Part shown: positions 1 to 5,675 of the stretch, in pieces | Position numbering within the stretch: the stretch's first letter is position 1 | Layout of the letters: each line of letters begins with the position of its first letter | From: Hyphomicrobiales bacterium | Lineage (GTDB): Bacteria > Pseudomonadota > Alphaproteobacteria > Rhizobiales > Devosiaceae | DNA: 34,381 nt | Direction of reading: 5' to 3' | NCBI GenBank assembly: GCA_900470445.1 | Contig: UCAU01000031.1 | Location: 22,453 to 56,833 of the forward strand | Translations under genes and position numbers: made by a program | Notes under the pieces: model-generated | Told to the model about the DNA's origin: nothing | Database searches by the model: none | What the model saw: only the letters and a program-made list of their open reading frames with translations

Positions 1-18
1 TTCCGGCCTGCGCCGGAA
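1..18. repeat. REP-like palindrome
   Basis: A perfect inverted repeat TTCCGGC-ctgc-GCCGGAA, followed by a tail of the kind seen in dispersed alphaproteobacterial palindromes (aatgaca). It lies outside the gene that follows and may continue beyond the left edge. Seen directly; the repeat-family assignment is inference. Confidence 0.5.
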
Positions 19-61
19 TGACACGGTGGGTGGGGGACCGGCGGTGCCAGCAGCGCTGAGG

Positions 62-87
62 GCCCCGCTTAGTTTGCAGGGCGGGGC
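62..87 (-). terminator. Possible 3' hairpin of the Ala-rich gene
   Basis: GCCCCGC and GCGGGGC pair around a 12-base loop just beyond the stop codon of the minus-strand gene at 89-1195. No U-run follows, so it may act as an RNA 3' stabiliser rather than an intrinsic terminator. Confidence 0.35.
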
Positions 88-88
88 G

Positions 89-1195
89 CTACTGTCCCAG
101 CAGCCCTAAAAAGCTCGTGCTCGTCCCCCCGGCATCGGCGAACATTTTGACCAGTTGCGAGGTCGATTGGTAACTCCCCAAAGCGGCCTTGTAGAAGTCC
201 TCGCTCCAGCCGGCGGCCTGGCGTTCTTCGGGGCTCATCGCGGAATAGATCGAGATGATGTTCTGGCTGAAGGCGGTGGGGTCGCTGGATTTGGCGGCGT
301 TCTGGAAGCCGGCGACCAGGGCGGCCCCGCTCTTGGCGCGCAGGGCCTGGTCGGCGGCGCGGGTTTCTTCGGGGGTGAATTTGCCTGACGTGTCCAGCAC
401 GATCGACGACAGCGTGCGGCTATCGAATTTGGACAGATCGATATAGGTGCCCACGGTGGTATTCTTGTTGAAGGTGGGCGCCTTGCCCGCGGCGGTGGCA
501 TCGGCATAGAGCGCGTCGAGCGTGCTGCGGGCGGAAGTGGCCACGTCGGTAATGGGGCGCGGGGTCGTGGTTTCGCCGGCCTTGAGCAGCGCCAGGTAGA
601 TGGCGACGGGATCGTCCTCGCCGGCATCGGGCAATTTCTTGGGATCGGTCTGGAGCTGCTTGAGGCCTTCGGTGACGGCGGCGCGGGCGGCGATCCAGTC
701 GGAGGCGGCTTTTTCCTCGGCGCCCAGGCTATCGAGATATTCGGCGGCGGCCTTGTAGAGCCCCTGGTAATTGCCGGTGACCTTGGCGACGGCGGCGGGG
801 CCTGCCAGGGCGGCTTCGAGCCGGCGCTGCATTTCGAGGCCAGCGGCCTTCTGCTCGTCGCTGGTGAAGCTGTCGTCGCTGGCCATGGCGTAGAGTTCGC
901 GGGCATCGAGGCTCGACAGATCGAGCGCCAGCTTGTCCTTTTCCAGCGGATTGGTGCGACCGGCTTCGGTCAGCAGGGCATTGAGCTTGGCGCGGGCCTC
1001 AGCCAGCACGGTGGCAAAGTCCTTGGCGGCCAGCGCGGCCTTGGCAGCATCGGAAAGGGTGACCGAGGTGGCGGCGGCGTCCGTCGTCGTCGTCGCGGCG
1101 GGGCTGGCCGTGCCGGCGGTTTTTGCATTGGCCGTCTGGCTTGCCGCCACAGAATAATAGGTGTTGGCGCTATAGGCAGTGCTGACGGCAACCAT
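89..1195 (-). CDS. Ala-rich helical protein of unknown function (368 aa)
   Basis: I do not recognise this protein. I chose the ATG at 1195 (MVAVSTAYSANTYY...) because AGGAGA lies 8 bases upstream; an in-frame start 20 codons earlier adds only a basic, arginine-rich stretch and has no such site. The first 60 residues are rich in Ala, Thr and Ser and look like a flexible linker, partly made of TTTT/AAAT runs. The rest is mostly Ala/Leu/Lys/Glu/Asp-rich and should be helical, with no membrane segment, no obvious signal peptide and almost no cysteine. Two internal stretches, LSSLDARELYAMASDDSFT (about 93) and LSKFDSRTLSSIVLDTSGKFT (about 252), resemble each other, each followed by an E-rich helix. 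That suggests an internally duplicated domain. It is transcribed away from the small-RNA cluster and has no operon partner in view. Coding is well supported by the ribosome site and composition; function is open. Confidence 0.8.
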   Translation of the reverse strand: MVAVSTAYSANTYYSVAASQTANAKTAGTASPAATTTTDAAATSVTLSDAAKAALAAKDFATVLAEARAKLNALLTEAGRTNPLEKDKLALDLSSLDARELYAMASDDSFTSDEQKAAGLEMQRRLEAALAGPAAVAKVTGNYQGLYKAAAEYLDSLGAEEKAASDWIAARAAVTEGLKQLQTDPKKLPDAGEDDPVAIYLALLKAGETTTPRPITDVATSARSTLDALYADATAAGKAPTFNKNTTVGTYIDLSKFDSRTLSSIVLDTSGKFTPEETRAADQALRAKSGAALVAGFQNAAKSSDPTAFSQNIISIYSAMSPEERQAAGWSEDFYKAALGSYQSTSQLVKMFADAGGTSTSFLGLLGQ

Positions 1196-1339
1196 GGGCG
1201 TTCTCCTGGCTTTGCCAGAAGCGCGTTGCAAGCGCTGTGCCGCTTGGCGGCTCAATCATTACAACGGGTTAGGAGGGCGGGCCCGCTTCGGGGCGGCAGA
1301 ATTTGCCTTATGGCGGCAGAATTGTCCGGCCCGGAAAGT

Positions 1340-1399
1340 AAAAGGCCCCGCCCGAGGGGATGGGCGAGGCCAGGGGCTTTCTGCCGAAGCGGAAAACCT
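1340..1399 (-). ncRNA. Candidate short sRNA (unit 4 of the cluster, about 60 nt)
   Basis: This is the most downstream of four minus-strand units. Its promoter has the same layout as the other three: upstream motif at 1446-1461, an 11-base gap, -35 TTGTTC (1429-1434), a 17-base gap, and -10 GATAAC (1406-1411). The start is predicted near 1399. The transcript would end in a 10-bp hairpin (1344-1353 with 1362-1371) followed by UUUU. Unlike units 1-3 it has no CCUCCUCCC loop; the terminator loop is AUCCCCUC. The 60-nt length is short for an sRNA. It could instead be the leader of something lost. The start site is inferred from promoter position only. Confidence 0.5.
1344..1371 (-). terminator. 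Intrinsic terminator of sRNA unit 4
   Basis: On the minus strand GGCCTCGCCC pairs with GGGCGGGGCC over 10 bp (one G-U) around an 8-base loop, followed by TTTTAC. Confidence 0.7.
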
Positions 1400-1405
1400 A
1401 AGGCC

Positions 1406-1434
1406 GTTATCGACTATGTGGCGCGGGGGAACAA
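1406..1434 (-). promoter_or_regulatory. Promoter of sRNA unit 4
   Basis: -35 TTGTTC and -10 GATAAC with 17-base spacing on the minus strand. Its position relative to the upstream motif matches the other three units exactly. Confidence 0.5.
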
Positions 1435-1445
1435 ACGCTCAATGG

Positions 1446-1461
1446 GAAGGTCAGCCATGCG
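1446..1461 (-). promoter_or_regulatory. Conserved upstream motif, copy 4
   Basis: Minus strand CGCATGGCTGACCTTC. The core GCATGGCTGAC matches copies 1-3; the right-hand CATG half is lost here. It is 11 bases from the -35 box, as in the others. Confidence 0.55.
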
Positions 1462-1494
1462 CGGCGGGGAATTGGAGGCGTGCTCTCGGTTCTT

Positions 1495-1590
1495 GCCCTC
1501 CCCTTGAGGGGGGGCCGGGGAGCGGGTGGTCTTGTGGGGTCACTCAGCGACCCCCACCCTCAATCCCTCCCCTCAAGGGGGAGGGAGGCG
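1495..1590. repeat. Composite palindromic repeat (CCCCTTGAGGGG family)
   Basis: CCCTCCCCTTGAGGGGG begins the element and CCCTCCCCTCAAGGGGGAGG closes it in opposite orientation, with CCCCCACCCTCAATCCC inside. The same modules recur at 3287-3432. This is a paired, BIME-like REP arrangement. It lies between the short sRNA unit and sRNA 1. Confidence 0.65.
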
Positions 1591-1629
1591 AAAGAGCCTC
1601 ACCCCGTTTGCAGTCACGTACCTCAGAAC

Positions 1630-1827
1630 AAAAAAAAGGGCCCCATCCGAAGATGGGGCCTGATGATAGGGCCGAAGCCAAATCGTAAGTAATGGTCCGG
1701 TGCAAGGGAGGAGGATATGCACCAAACCGGGTGGACCCAAGCCGAGGGAGGAGGATACGGCCTAGATCCGGTGTCGCCTAAACGCGGGTCCGAGGGAGGA
1801 GGATACGGAGCGGCGTTTCCAGCGACG
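1630..1827 (-). ncRNA. sRNA 1: cuckoo/alpha-r14-type RNA with three CCUCCUCCC hairpins
   Basis: Read on the minus strand, this roughly 198-nt transcript has three stem-loops, each presenting the loop UAUCCUCCUCCCU (loops at 1793-1805, 1745-1757 and 1705-1717). The stems differ: TCCG/CGGA; a 12-bp stem between 1733-1744 and 1758-1769; and GGTGCA/TGCACC. It ends in a UUCG-capped 9-bp terminator with eight Us. The promoter is TTGCTG-17-TATATG. C-rich loops able to pair with Shine-Dalgarno sequences are the hallmark of the cuckoo RNA family and of alpha-r14 sRNAs such as NfeR1 of Sinorhizobium. Likely role (inference): base pairing with ribosome-binding sites of several mRNAs to repress translation. 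No protein gene is plausible here. The family assignment is strong; targets are unknown. Confidence 0.85.
1639..1660 (-). terminator. Intrinsic terminator of sRNA 1
   Basis: GGCCCCATC-TTCG-GATGGGGCC on the minus strand, a 9-bp stem with UUCG tetraloop, one further C, then eight Ts (1630-1637). Confidence 0.92.
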
Positions 1828-1833
1828 AGTACA

Positions 1834-1862
1834 CATATAGAATTTGACCGTTCGGTCAGCAA
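1834..1862 (-). promoter_or_regulatory. Promoter of sRNA 1 with overlapping palindrome
   Basis: -35 TTGCTG (1857-1862) and -10 TATATG (1834-1839), spacing 17. The perfect palindrome TGACCG-tt-CGGTCA (1845-1858) fills the spacer and touches the -35 box. It is a typical TetR-family operator shape and would block RNA polymerase if bound. Units 2-4 lack this palindrome. Confidence 0.65.
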
Positions 1863-1873
1863 TGGCCCTCGCA

Positions 1874-1889
1874 ACATGTCAGCCATGCA
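1874..1889 (-). promoter_or_regulatory. Conserved upstream motif, copy 1
   Basis: Minus strand TGCATGGCTGACATGT, 11 bases upstream of the -35 box, about 47-62 bases before the predicted start. CATG-N5-CATG gives it dyad symmetry. Confidence 0.65.
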
Positions 1890-1955
1890 TTAGGCACTGC
1901 GACAAGTTGTCCATTCTTTGGGCAGCGGAGCTATGCATGACGGCGGCATGGCCCG

Positions 1956-2144
1956 AAAAAAAAGGCCCCATCCGAGGATGGGGCCGATGACCGGGCCGAA
2001 GCCAAATCTGAAGTGGGGTAGAGAGCAAGGGAGGAGGATATGCGCTCTACCGTTGAACCTTTGCCGAGGGAGGAGGATACGGCTCAGGTTCGGCGTCGCG
2101 ATACGGGGTCCGAGGGAGGAGGATTCGGAGCGCGCCTCAGCGAC
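1956..2144 (-). ncRNA. sRNA 2: cuckoo/alpha-r14-type RNA with three CCUCCUCCC hairpins
   Basis: A diverged sister of sRNA 1, about 189 nt on the minus strand. Three hairpins present (A/U)AUCCUCCUCCCU loops at 2113-2125, 2067-2079 and 2028-2040. Loops are nearly identical to those of sRNA 1 but stems are rewritten with base pairing kept. For example, GGTAGAG/CTCTACC flanks the third loop here, whereas sRNA 1 has GGTGCA/TGCACC; GAACCT/AGGTTC flanks the second. This compensatory change is strong evidence for a functional RNA fold. A shared spacer GATTTGGCTTCGGCC precedes the terminator in both. Promoter TTGCCG-17-CATATA. Function as for sRNA 1 (inference). Confidence 0.85.
1964..1985 (-). terminator. 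Intrinsic terminator of sRNA 2
   Basis: GGCCCCATC-CTCG-GATGGGGCC on the minus strand with eight Ts immediately after (1956-1963). Nearly the same as the terminator of sRNA 1. Confidence 0.92.
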
Positions 2145-2150
2145 GTGTTC

Positions 2151-2179
2151 TATATGAACTCTACTGAACTAGTCGGCAA
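2151..2179 (-). promoter_or_regulatory. Promoter of sRNA 2
   Basis: -35 TTGCCG (2174-2179) and -10 CATATA (2151-2156), spacing 17. The -35 box is weak, which fits dependence on an activator bound at the upstream motif. Confidence 0.6.
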
Positions 2180-2190
2180 TACGAAAGCTG

Positions 2191-2206
2191 ACATGTCAGC
2201 CATGCA
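2191..2206 (-). promoter_or_regulatory. Conserved upstream motif, copy 2
   Basis: Minus strand TGCATGGCTGACATGT, identical over all 16 bases to copy 1 and again 11 bases from the -35 box. Neighbouring bases are not conserved, so this is not simply a recent duplication. Confidence 0.65.
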
Positions 2207-2218
2207 AAAGCTGCAGGC

Positions 2219-2330
2219 AAAAACAAAAGTGGCCTCGCTCGAGGGGAGAGCGAAGCCACAGGTAGCGGGATAAATCCCGCCAGGAGGGAACGCAGCAGCG
2301 CGCAAGGGAGGAGGGAAGCGCCGCTGTGAT
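2219..2330 (-). ncRNA. sRNA 3: compact CCUCCUCCC-loop RNA (about 112 nt)
   Basis: First unit of the cluster in the direction of transcription, but shorter. One hairpin GCGC/GCGC exposes UUCCCUCCUCCCUU (loop 2304-2317). A second C-rich stretch UUCCCUCCU follows at 2282-2290, then a GCGGGA-ttta-TCCCGC hairpin, and finally a 12-bp terminator with a U-rich tail. Promoter TTGTTG-17-TATATG. Size and layout match the usual 110-125 nt alpha-r14 RNA better than the three-loop units do. Probable role is repression of target mRNAs at their ribosome sites (inference). Confidence 0.8.
2229..2259 (-). terminator. Intrinsic terminator of sRNA 3
   Basis: GTGGCTTCGCTC pairs with GAGCGAGGCCAC over 12 bp (one G-U) around TCCCCTC, followed by TTTTGTTTTTG on the minus strand. 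Confidence 0.9.
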
Positions 2331-2336
2331 GACGCT

Positions 2337-2365
2337 CATATAAGAGGCGGCACCGCGCTCAACAA
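2337..2365 (-). promoter_or_regulatory. Promoter of sRNA 3
   Basis: -35 TTGTTG (2360-2365) and -10 TATATG (2337-2342), spacing 17, the best match to consensus spacing among the cluster. Confidence 0.65.
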
Positions 2366-2376
2366 TTAGGCAGGCC

Positions 2377-2392
2377 TCATGCCAGCCATGCA
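2377..2392 (-). promoter_or_regulatory. Conserved upstream motif, copy 3
   Basis: Minus strand TGCATGGCTGGCATGA, two mismatches from copies 1 and 2, 11 bases from the -35 box. Confidence 0.6.
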
Positions 2393-2481
2393 CGCTGAGC
2401 ATGCTGGCGCCGAAATACCAATGAAATCAAATAGTGGGGCCCAGCGCGATACAGTATGTCGCAGGCAGGCTCGCGGTGAAA

Positions 2482-2499
2482 ATGCCTTTATAGAGGCAT
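2482..2499 (-). terminator. Weak terminator after the HAD gene
   Basis: ATGCCT and AGGCAT pair around a 6-base loop on the minus strand and are followed by TTTTC. It separates the HAD gene from the sRNA cluster promoters. Confidence 0.4.
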
Positions 2500-2505
2500 G
2501 CCCGC

Positions 2506-3216
2506 TCAGCCATGGCTGGATTCAAAGGCGGCAATGGCGGCAGGCAGCTCGCCGATATGCTCGATTTTTGCATAGCGCGATTCTCCTTCCGGCTCCTCGG
2601 CATGCTCATAGGACCAGGTCAAAGCATGCGGCACATAGACGGCAAAGCTGCCGGCGGCGAGTGGCGGCAGGATATCGGAACGCAGTGAATTGCCCACCAT
2701 CAGCGTGCGCGCGGCTCCGTCGCTATGGCGCTCGAAGATGCGGGCATAGGTGGCGGGATTCTTGTCGGTGACGATTTCGACGGCGGCGAAATAATCGGCC
2801 AGGCCCGAGGCGGCCAGCTTGCGCTCCTGGTCGAACGTGTCGCCCTTGGTGATGATGATGAGCCGATGGCTATCCTGCAATTGGTCCAGCACCTGGTCGA
2901 CATAGGGCAGGGTCTGCAGCGGATAGGTCAGCAATTCGCGCCCGGCGGCGAGGATTTCGGCAATCACGGTGCCGGGCACGCGGTGATCGGTCACCTCCAG
3001 CGCGGTTTCCACCATGGAGAGGGCAAAGCCCTTCATGCCAAAGCCGTAATATTGCAGGTTTGCGGTGACGGCCTTGATCAGCCGCTCATTGAGATCGGGC
3101 GCGTCGGTATAGTCCTTGAGCAGATCGGCAAAGCGCTGCTCGGTCAGCCGGAAAAACTGCTCGTTCTGCCAGAGCGTGTCATCGGCATCGAAGGCGATGG
3201 TGGTGATGAGGGGCAT
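2506..3216 (-). CDS. HAD-superfamily hydrolase (probable phosphatase)
   Basis: A 236-residue haloacid-dehalogenase-type hydrolase, probably a phosphatase of the YjjG/YigB kind; the substrate cannot be told from sequence. Motif I is FDADDTLW, with nucleophile Asp10 and general acid Asp12. Motif II is IIITKGD (Thr123), motif III Lys is in TDKNP (about 152), and motif IV is VGNSLRSD (about 175-181), so all catalytic residues are present. The helical stretch between about 20 and 100 is a C1-type cap. I chose the ATG at 3216 (MPLITT); two in-frame ATGs 4 and 7 codons upstream are possible, and none has a strong ribosome site. Monocistronic, upstream of the sRNA cluster on the same strand. Confidence 0.85.
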   Translation of the reverse strand: MPLITTIAFDADDTLWQNEQFFRLTEQRFADLLKDYTDAPDLNERLIKAVTANLQYYGFGMKGFALSMVETALEVTDHRVPGTVIAEILAAGRELLTYPLQTLPYVDQVLDQLQDSHRLIIITKGDTFDQERKLAASGLADYFAAVEIVTDKNPATYARIFERHSDGAARTLMVGNSLRSDILPPLAAGSFAVYVPHALTWSYEHAEEPEGESRYAKIEHIGELPAAIAAFESSHG

Positions 3217-3257
3217 GGTGCTTTCCATATTCCACATTTACTGCGAGAGCCCCGATC

Positions 3258-3432
3258 CCAGCTTTTTCGCGTATGCGAAAAAGCGGACCTCCCTCCCCCT
3301 TGAGGGGAGGGATTGAGGGTGGGGGTTCTGAATTCTGCACCGGCATAGAGTTCGCTGAGGGCGCAGAACCCCCACCCCTGCTTTTCGCTAGCGAAAAGCT
3401 GAGCCCTCCCCTCAAGGGGGAGGGGATTGGAT
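3258..3432. repeat. Composite palindromic repeat element (MITE/BIME-like)
   Basis: Four modules in sequence. First is a hairpin GCTTTTTCGC-gtat-GCGAAAAAGC (3258-3281). Next comes CCTCCCCCTTGAGGGGAGGG with GATTGAGGGTGGGGG. After a unique centre, the inverted counterpart begins CAGAACCCCCACCC, with a second hairpin GCTTTTCGC-TA-GCGAAAAGC. It closes with CCCTCCCCTCAAGGGGGAGG. The CCCCTTGAGGGG modules match those at 1495-1590. No transposase gene is present. The gap around it (3217-3568) holds nothing else but the next repeat. Confidence 0.7.
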
Positions 3433-3525
3433 CGTGGCTCCCCTCAAACCGGATCAGAGCTTCCCAAACAGAGGTTCCCGCTTTCGCGAGAATGGCATTG
3501 TGAGAGGGGCGATCTGGTGCACCCG

Positions 3526-3558
3526 ACCTCGTGGTTCGACAAGCTCACCATGAGGTCT
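3526..3558 (+). repeat. Dispersed palindrome, ACCTCGTGGTTCGACAAGCT family
   Basis: A short imperfect palindrome running from ACCTCGTGG through TTCGACAAGCTCACC to ATGAGGTCT. Related copies occur at 7508, 7567, 13003, 13051 and 29418. It sits in the 3' flank of the LysR gene. Confidence 0.7.
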
Positions 3559-3568
3559 CAGAGGAATA

Positions 3569-4462
3569 TTAGAAGCTCCACTCGCGGGCTTTGCCGACGA
3601 GGAAATCGCGGAACACGCCGACGCGTTTGGAATTTTTCAGCGCGGGGGGATAGACGAAATAGGCTTCATAGGCCGGCAGCTCGATCTCAGGCAGCACCTG
3701 GACCAGGCCGTCTTCCTTCTCGGTCACATAATCGGGCAGCATGGCGATGCCGATGCCTGCGCGGCAGGCCTGCAGCATGCCATAGATCGAATTGACCTTG
3801 AGCGCGGCGCGGCGGGGGCTCGAATCCGAGCGCCCCATGCGTTCGAGGAAGTTGATGTCGCCCAGATAGGACGGCACCGGCTCGCCGAAGCTGATGATGC
3901 GGTGGTCTTCGAGGTTGTCGACCGTGGCGGGCATGCCGAATTCGTCGATATAGCTATTGGTGGCGTAGAAGTGGTTGTGCACCGTGAACAGCTTGCGCTG
4001 GATCATTTCGGACTGGTTGGGCCGGTGCAGACGGATGGCGACGTCGGCCTCGCGCATGGCCAGATCGAGCTCGGCATCGTTGAGGCGGATTTCGAGTTGG
4101 ATCAGCGGATAGAGCTTCAGGAACTCATCAAGGCGCGAGGATAGCCAGGTCGAACCGATACCCACGGTGGTGGTGACGATGAGCGGGCCGGTGGGGACGT
4201 CCTGGCTTTCGGACATCTGGGTTTCGACCTGCTGTAGCTCCCAATGCATGCGGTGGGCGGTGCGGAACAATTGCTCGCCCACTTCGGTGAGCACCAGCCC
4301 GCGCGCATGGCGGATGAAGAGTTTGAGGCCCAGATCATCCTCCAGCGCCGAGATCTGGCGGCTGACGGCGGACTGGCTCATGCCGAGCTTTTCAGCGGCA
4401 TGAGTGAAACTGCCCGACTCGGCGGCGGTGTGGAAAATCCGGAGCTTGTCCCAGTCGAGCAT
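3569..4462 (-). CDS. lsrB: LysR-type regulator, LsrB/VtlR-like
   Basis: A full-length (297 aa) LysR-family transcription factor. The N-terminal winged HTH (about 1-60; MLDWDKLRIFHTAAESGSFT, SQSAVSRQISALE) is followed by a substrate-binding domain (about 90-297). The gene follows trxB by 36 bp on the same strand with greA beyond. This is the setting I recall for lsrB/vtlR in rhizobia and relatives, where the protein controls oxidative-stress, envelope and small-RNA genes. A cysteine in LQACRAGIG falls where a redox-relevant LsrB cysteine is reported; that match is from memory. Co-transcription with trxB is likely. The orthology call rests on context plus sequence impression, so the symbol is probable, not certain. 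Confidence 0.75.
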   Translation of the reverse strand: MLDWDKLRIFHTAAESGSFTHAAEKLGMSQSAVSRQISALEDDLGLKLFIRHARGLVLTEVGEQLFRTAHRMHWELQQVETQMSESQDVPTGPLIVTTTVGIGSTWLSSRLDEFLKLYPLIQLEIRLNDAELDLAMREADVAIRLHRPNQSEMIQRKLFTVHNHFYATNSYIDEFGMPATVDNLEDHRIISFGEPVPSYLGDINFLERMGRSDSSPRRAALKVNSIYGMLQACRAGIGIAMLPDYVTEKEDGLVQVLPEIELPAYEAYFVYPPALKNSKRVGVFRDFLVGKAREWSF

Positions 4463-4498
4463 TTCTTGTGACGCTTTCTATTTGGGTCGTCGGTCAGT

Positions 4499-5449
4499 CT
4501 ACTCCGCCGCTTCGGCGAGCTCGTGTTCAGCCAGGTATCGTTCTGCTTCAAGCGCTGCCATGCAACCCATGCCTGCGGCAGTGATTGCCTGACGGTAAAC
4601 ATCGTCTGTGACATCCCCGGCGGCAAAGACGCCCGGAATATTGGTTTCGGTTGTGCCGGCCTTCACCTGCAAATAGCCGCCCGGCTTCATATCCAGCTTG
4701 CCGGCAAATATTGACGTTGCTGGGGCATGACCGATGGCAACGAAAATGCCGTCGATCGGCTGTTCATAAGTGCGGCCGGTCGTGGTGTCGCGCAGGGTGA
4801 CCGTATTGACCGAGGTGGGCATGGACGAGCCGCCCACTTCGGCGACCTCGGTATTCCAGCGCACTTCGATCTTGGGATTCTTGAACAGGCGATCCTGCAG
4901 GATGCGTTCGGCGCGGAATTCGTTGCGGCGGTGCACAACGATGACCTTGGACGCAAAATTGGTGAGGAACAGGGCTTCTTCGACCGCGGTATTGCCGCCG
5001 CCGACCACCAGCACTTCCTTGTTGCGATAGAAAAAGCCGTCGCAAGTGGCGCAAGCCGATACGCCAAAGCCCTGGAACTTCTGCTCGGAGGGAATGCCCA
5101 GCCATTTGGCCTGGGCGCCGGTGGCGATGATCAGGCTATCGGCGGTGTAGATATCGCCGCTATCGCCGGTCAGCACGAAGGGGCGCTTGTCGAAATCGAC
5201 ATTGACGATGAGGTCGTTGACGATTTTGGTGCCGACATGCTCGGCCTGCGCCTTCATCTGGTCCATGAGCCATGGGCCCTGGATGACGTCGGCAAAGCCG
5301 GGATAGTTCTCGACATCGGTGGTGATGGTCAACTGGCCACCGGGCTGCAGGCCCTGAATCATCACAGGCTCAAGCATGGCGCGCGCCGCGTAGATCGCGG
5401 CGGTGTAGCCGGCTGGACCGGAACCGATGATGATGACTTTCGCGTGCAT
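4499..5449 (-). CDS. trxB: Thioredoxin-disulfide reductase
   Basis: A 316-residue cytoplasmic flavoenzyme that uses NADPH to reduce thioredoxin. The FAD-binding GSGPAG is at 9-14, the redox-active CATC at 133-136, the NADPH-binding GGGNTA at 150-155 with HRRNEFRA at 173-180, and the C-terminal FAD motif GVFAAGDVTDD is intact. I chose the ATG at 5449 (MHAKVIIIGSG) because GGAGAG lies 8 bases upstream and other TrxB proteins begin here; the open frame extends 20 codons further without support. It is probably the first gene of a trxB-lsrB operon. Confidence 0.95.
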   Translation of the reverse strand: MHAKVIIIGSGPAGYTAAIYAARAMLEPVMIQGLQPGGQLTITTDVENYPGFADVIQGPWLMDQMKAQAEHVGTKIVNDLIVNVDFDKRPFVLTGDSGDIYTADSLIIATGAQAKWLGIPSEQKFQGFGVSACATCDGFFYRNKEVLVVGGGNTAVEEALFLTNFASKVIVVHRRNEFRAERILQDRLFKNPKIEVRWNTEVAEVGGSSMPTSVNTVTLRDTTTGRTYEQPIDGIFVAIGHAPATSIFAGKLDMKPGGYLQVKAGTTETNIPGVFAAGDVTDDVYRQAITAAGMGCMAALEAERYLAEHELAEAAE

Positions 5450-5539
5450 CGCAACGCTCTCCAACAAATGCGAGTAGCCCTCGGCCCTCCCTTTTGGGCC
5501 AGTCGCCATCCAGCTAAAGCTGAATGTCGATTGGTCCTA

Positions 5540-5568
5540 GGTTAATGGCCGAAGGTGTACTCTTTCAA
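5540..5568 (-). promoter_or_regulatory. Possible trxB promoter
   Basis: TTGAAA and TTAACC with 17-base spacing on the minus strand, about 90 bases before the trxB start. Pattern only. Confidence 0.35.
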
Positions 5569-5675
5569 GGCTAAGTCGCTTTTGTGGCGCTCGCGGCTGT
5601 GGATCGCACTGAATCGCACCAAAATGTCACAGCCTGCCTAGGGCAAATGCCCAAGGAATGAGCGCCCGGACGCTT

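Noticed and set aside
1179..2273. Several open frames of 60-170 codons in the sRNA region
   Set aside because: They run through terminators and palindromes, have no ribosome site, and encode low-information Arg/Gly/Pro-rich sequence.
1700..2320. Repeated AGGGAGGAGGATA on the plus strand, looking like strong ribosome sites (one followed by ATG at 2040) or a CRISPR/tandem repeat array
   Set aside because: The repeats are loops of inverted repeats with unequal spacing, no open frame follows most of them, and minus-strand terminators and promoters explain the layout. They are anti-Shine-Dalgarno loops, not ribosome sites or CRISPR repeats.
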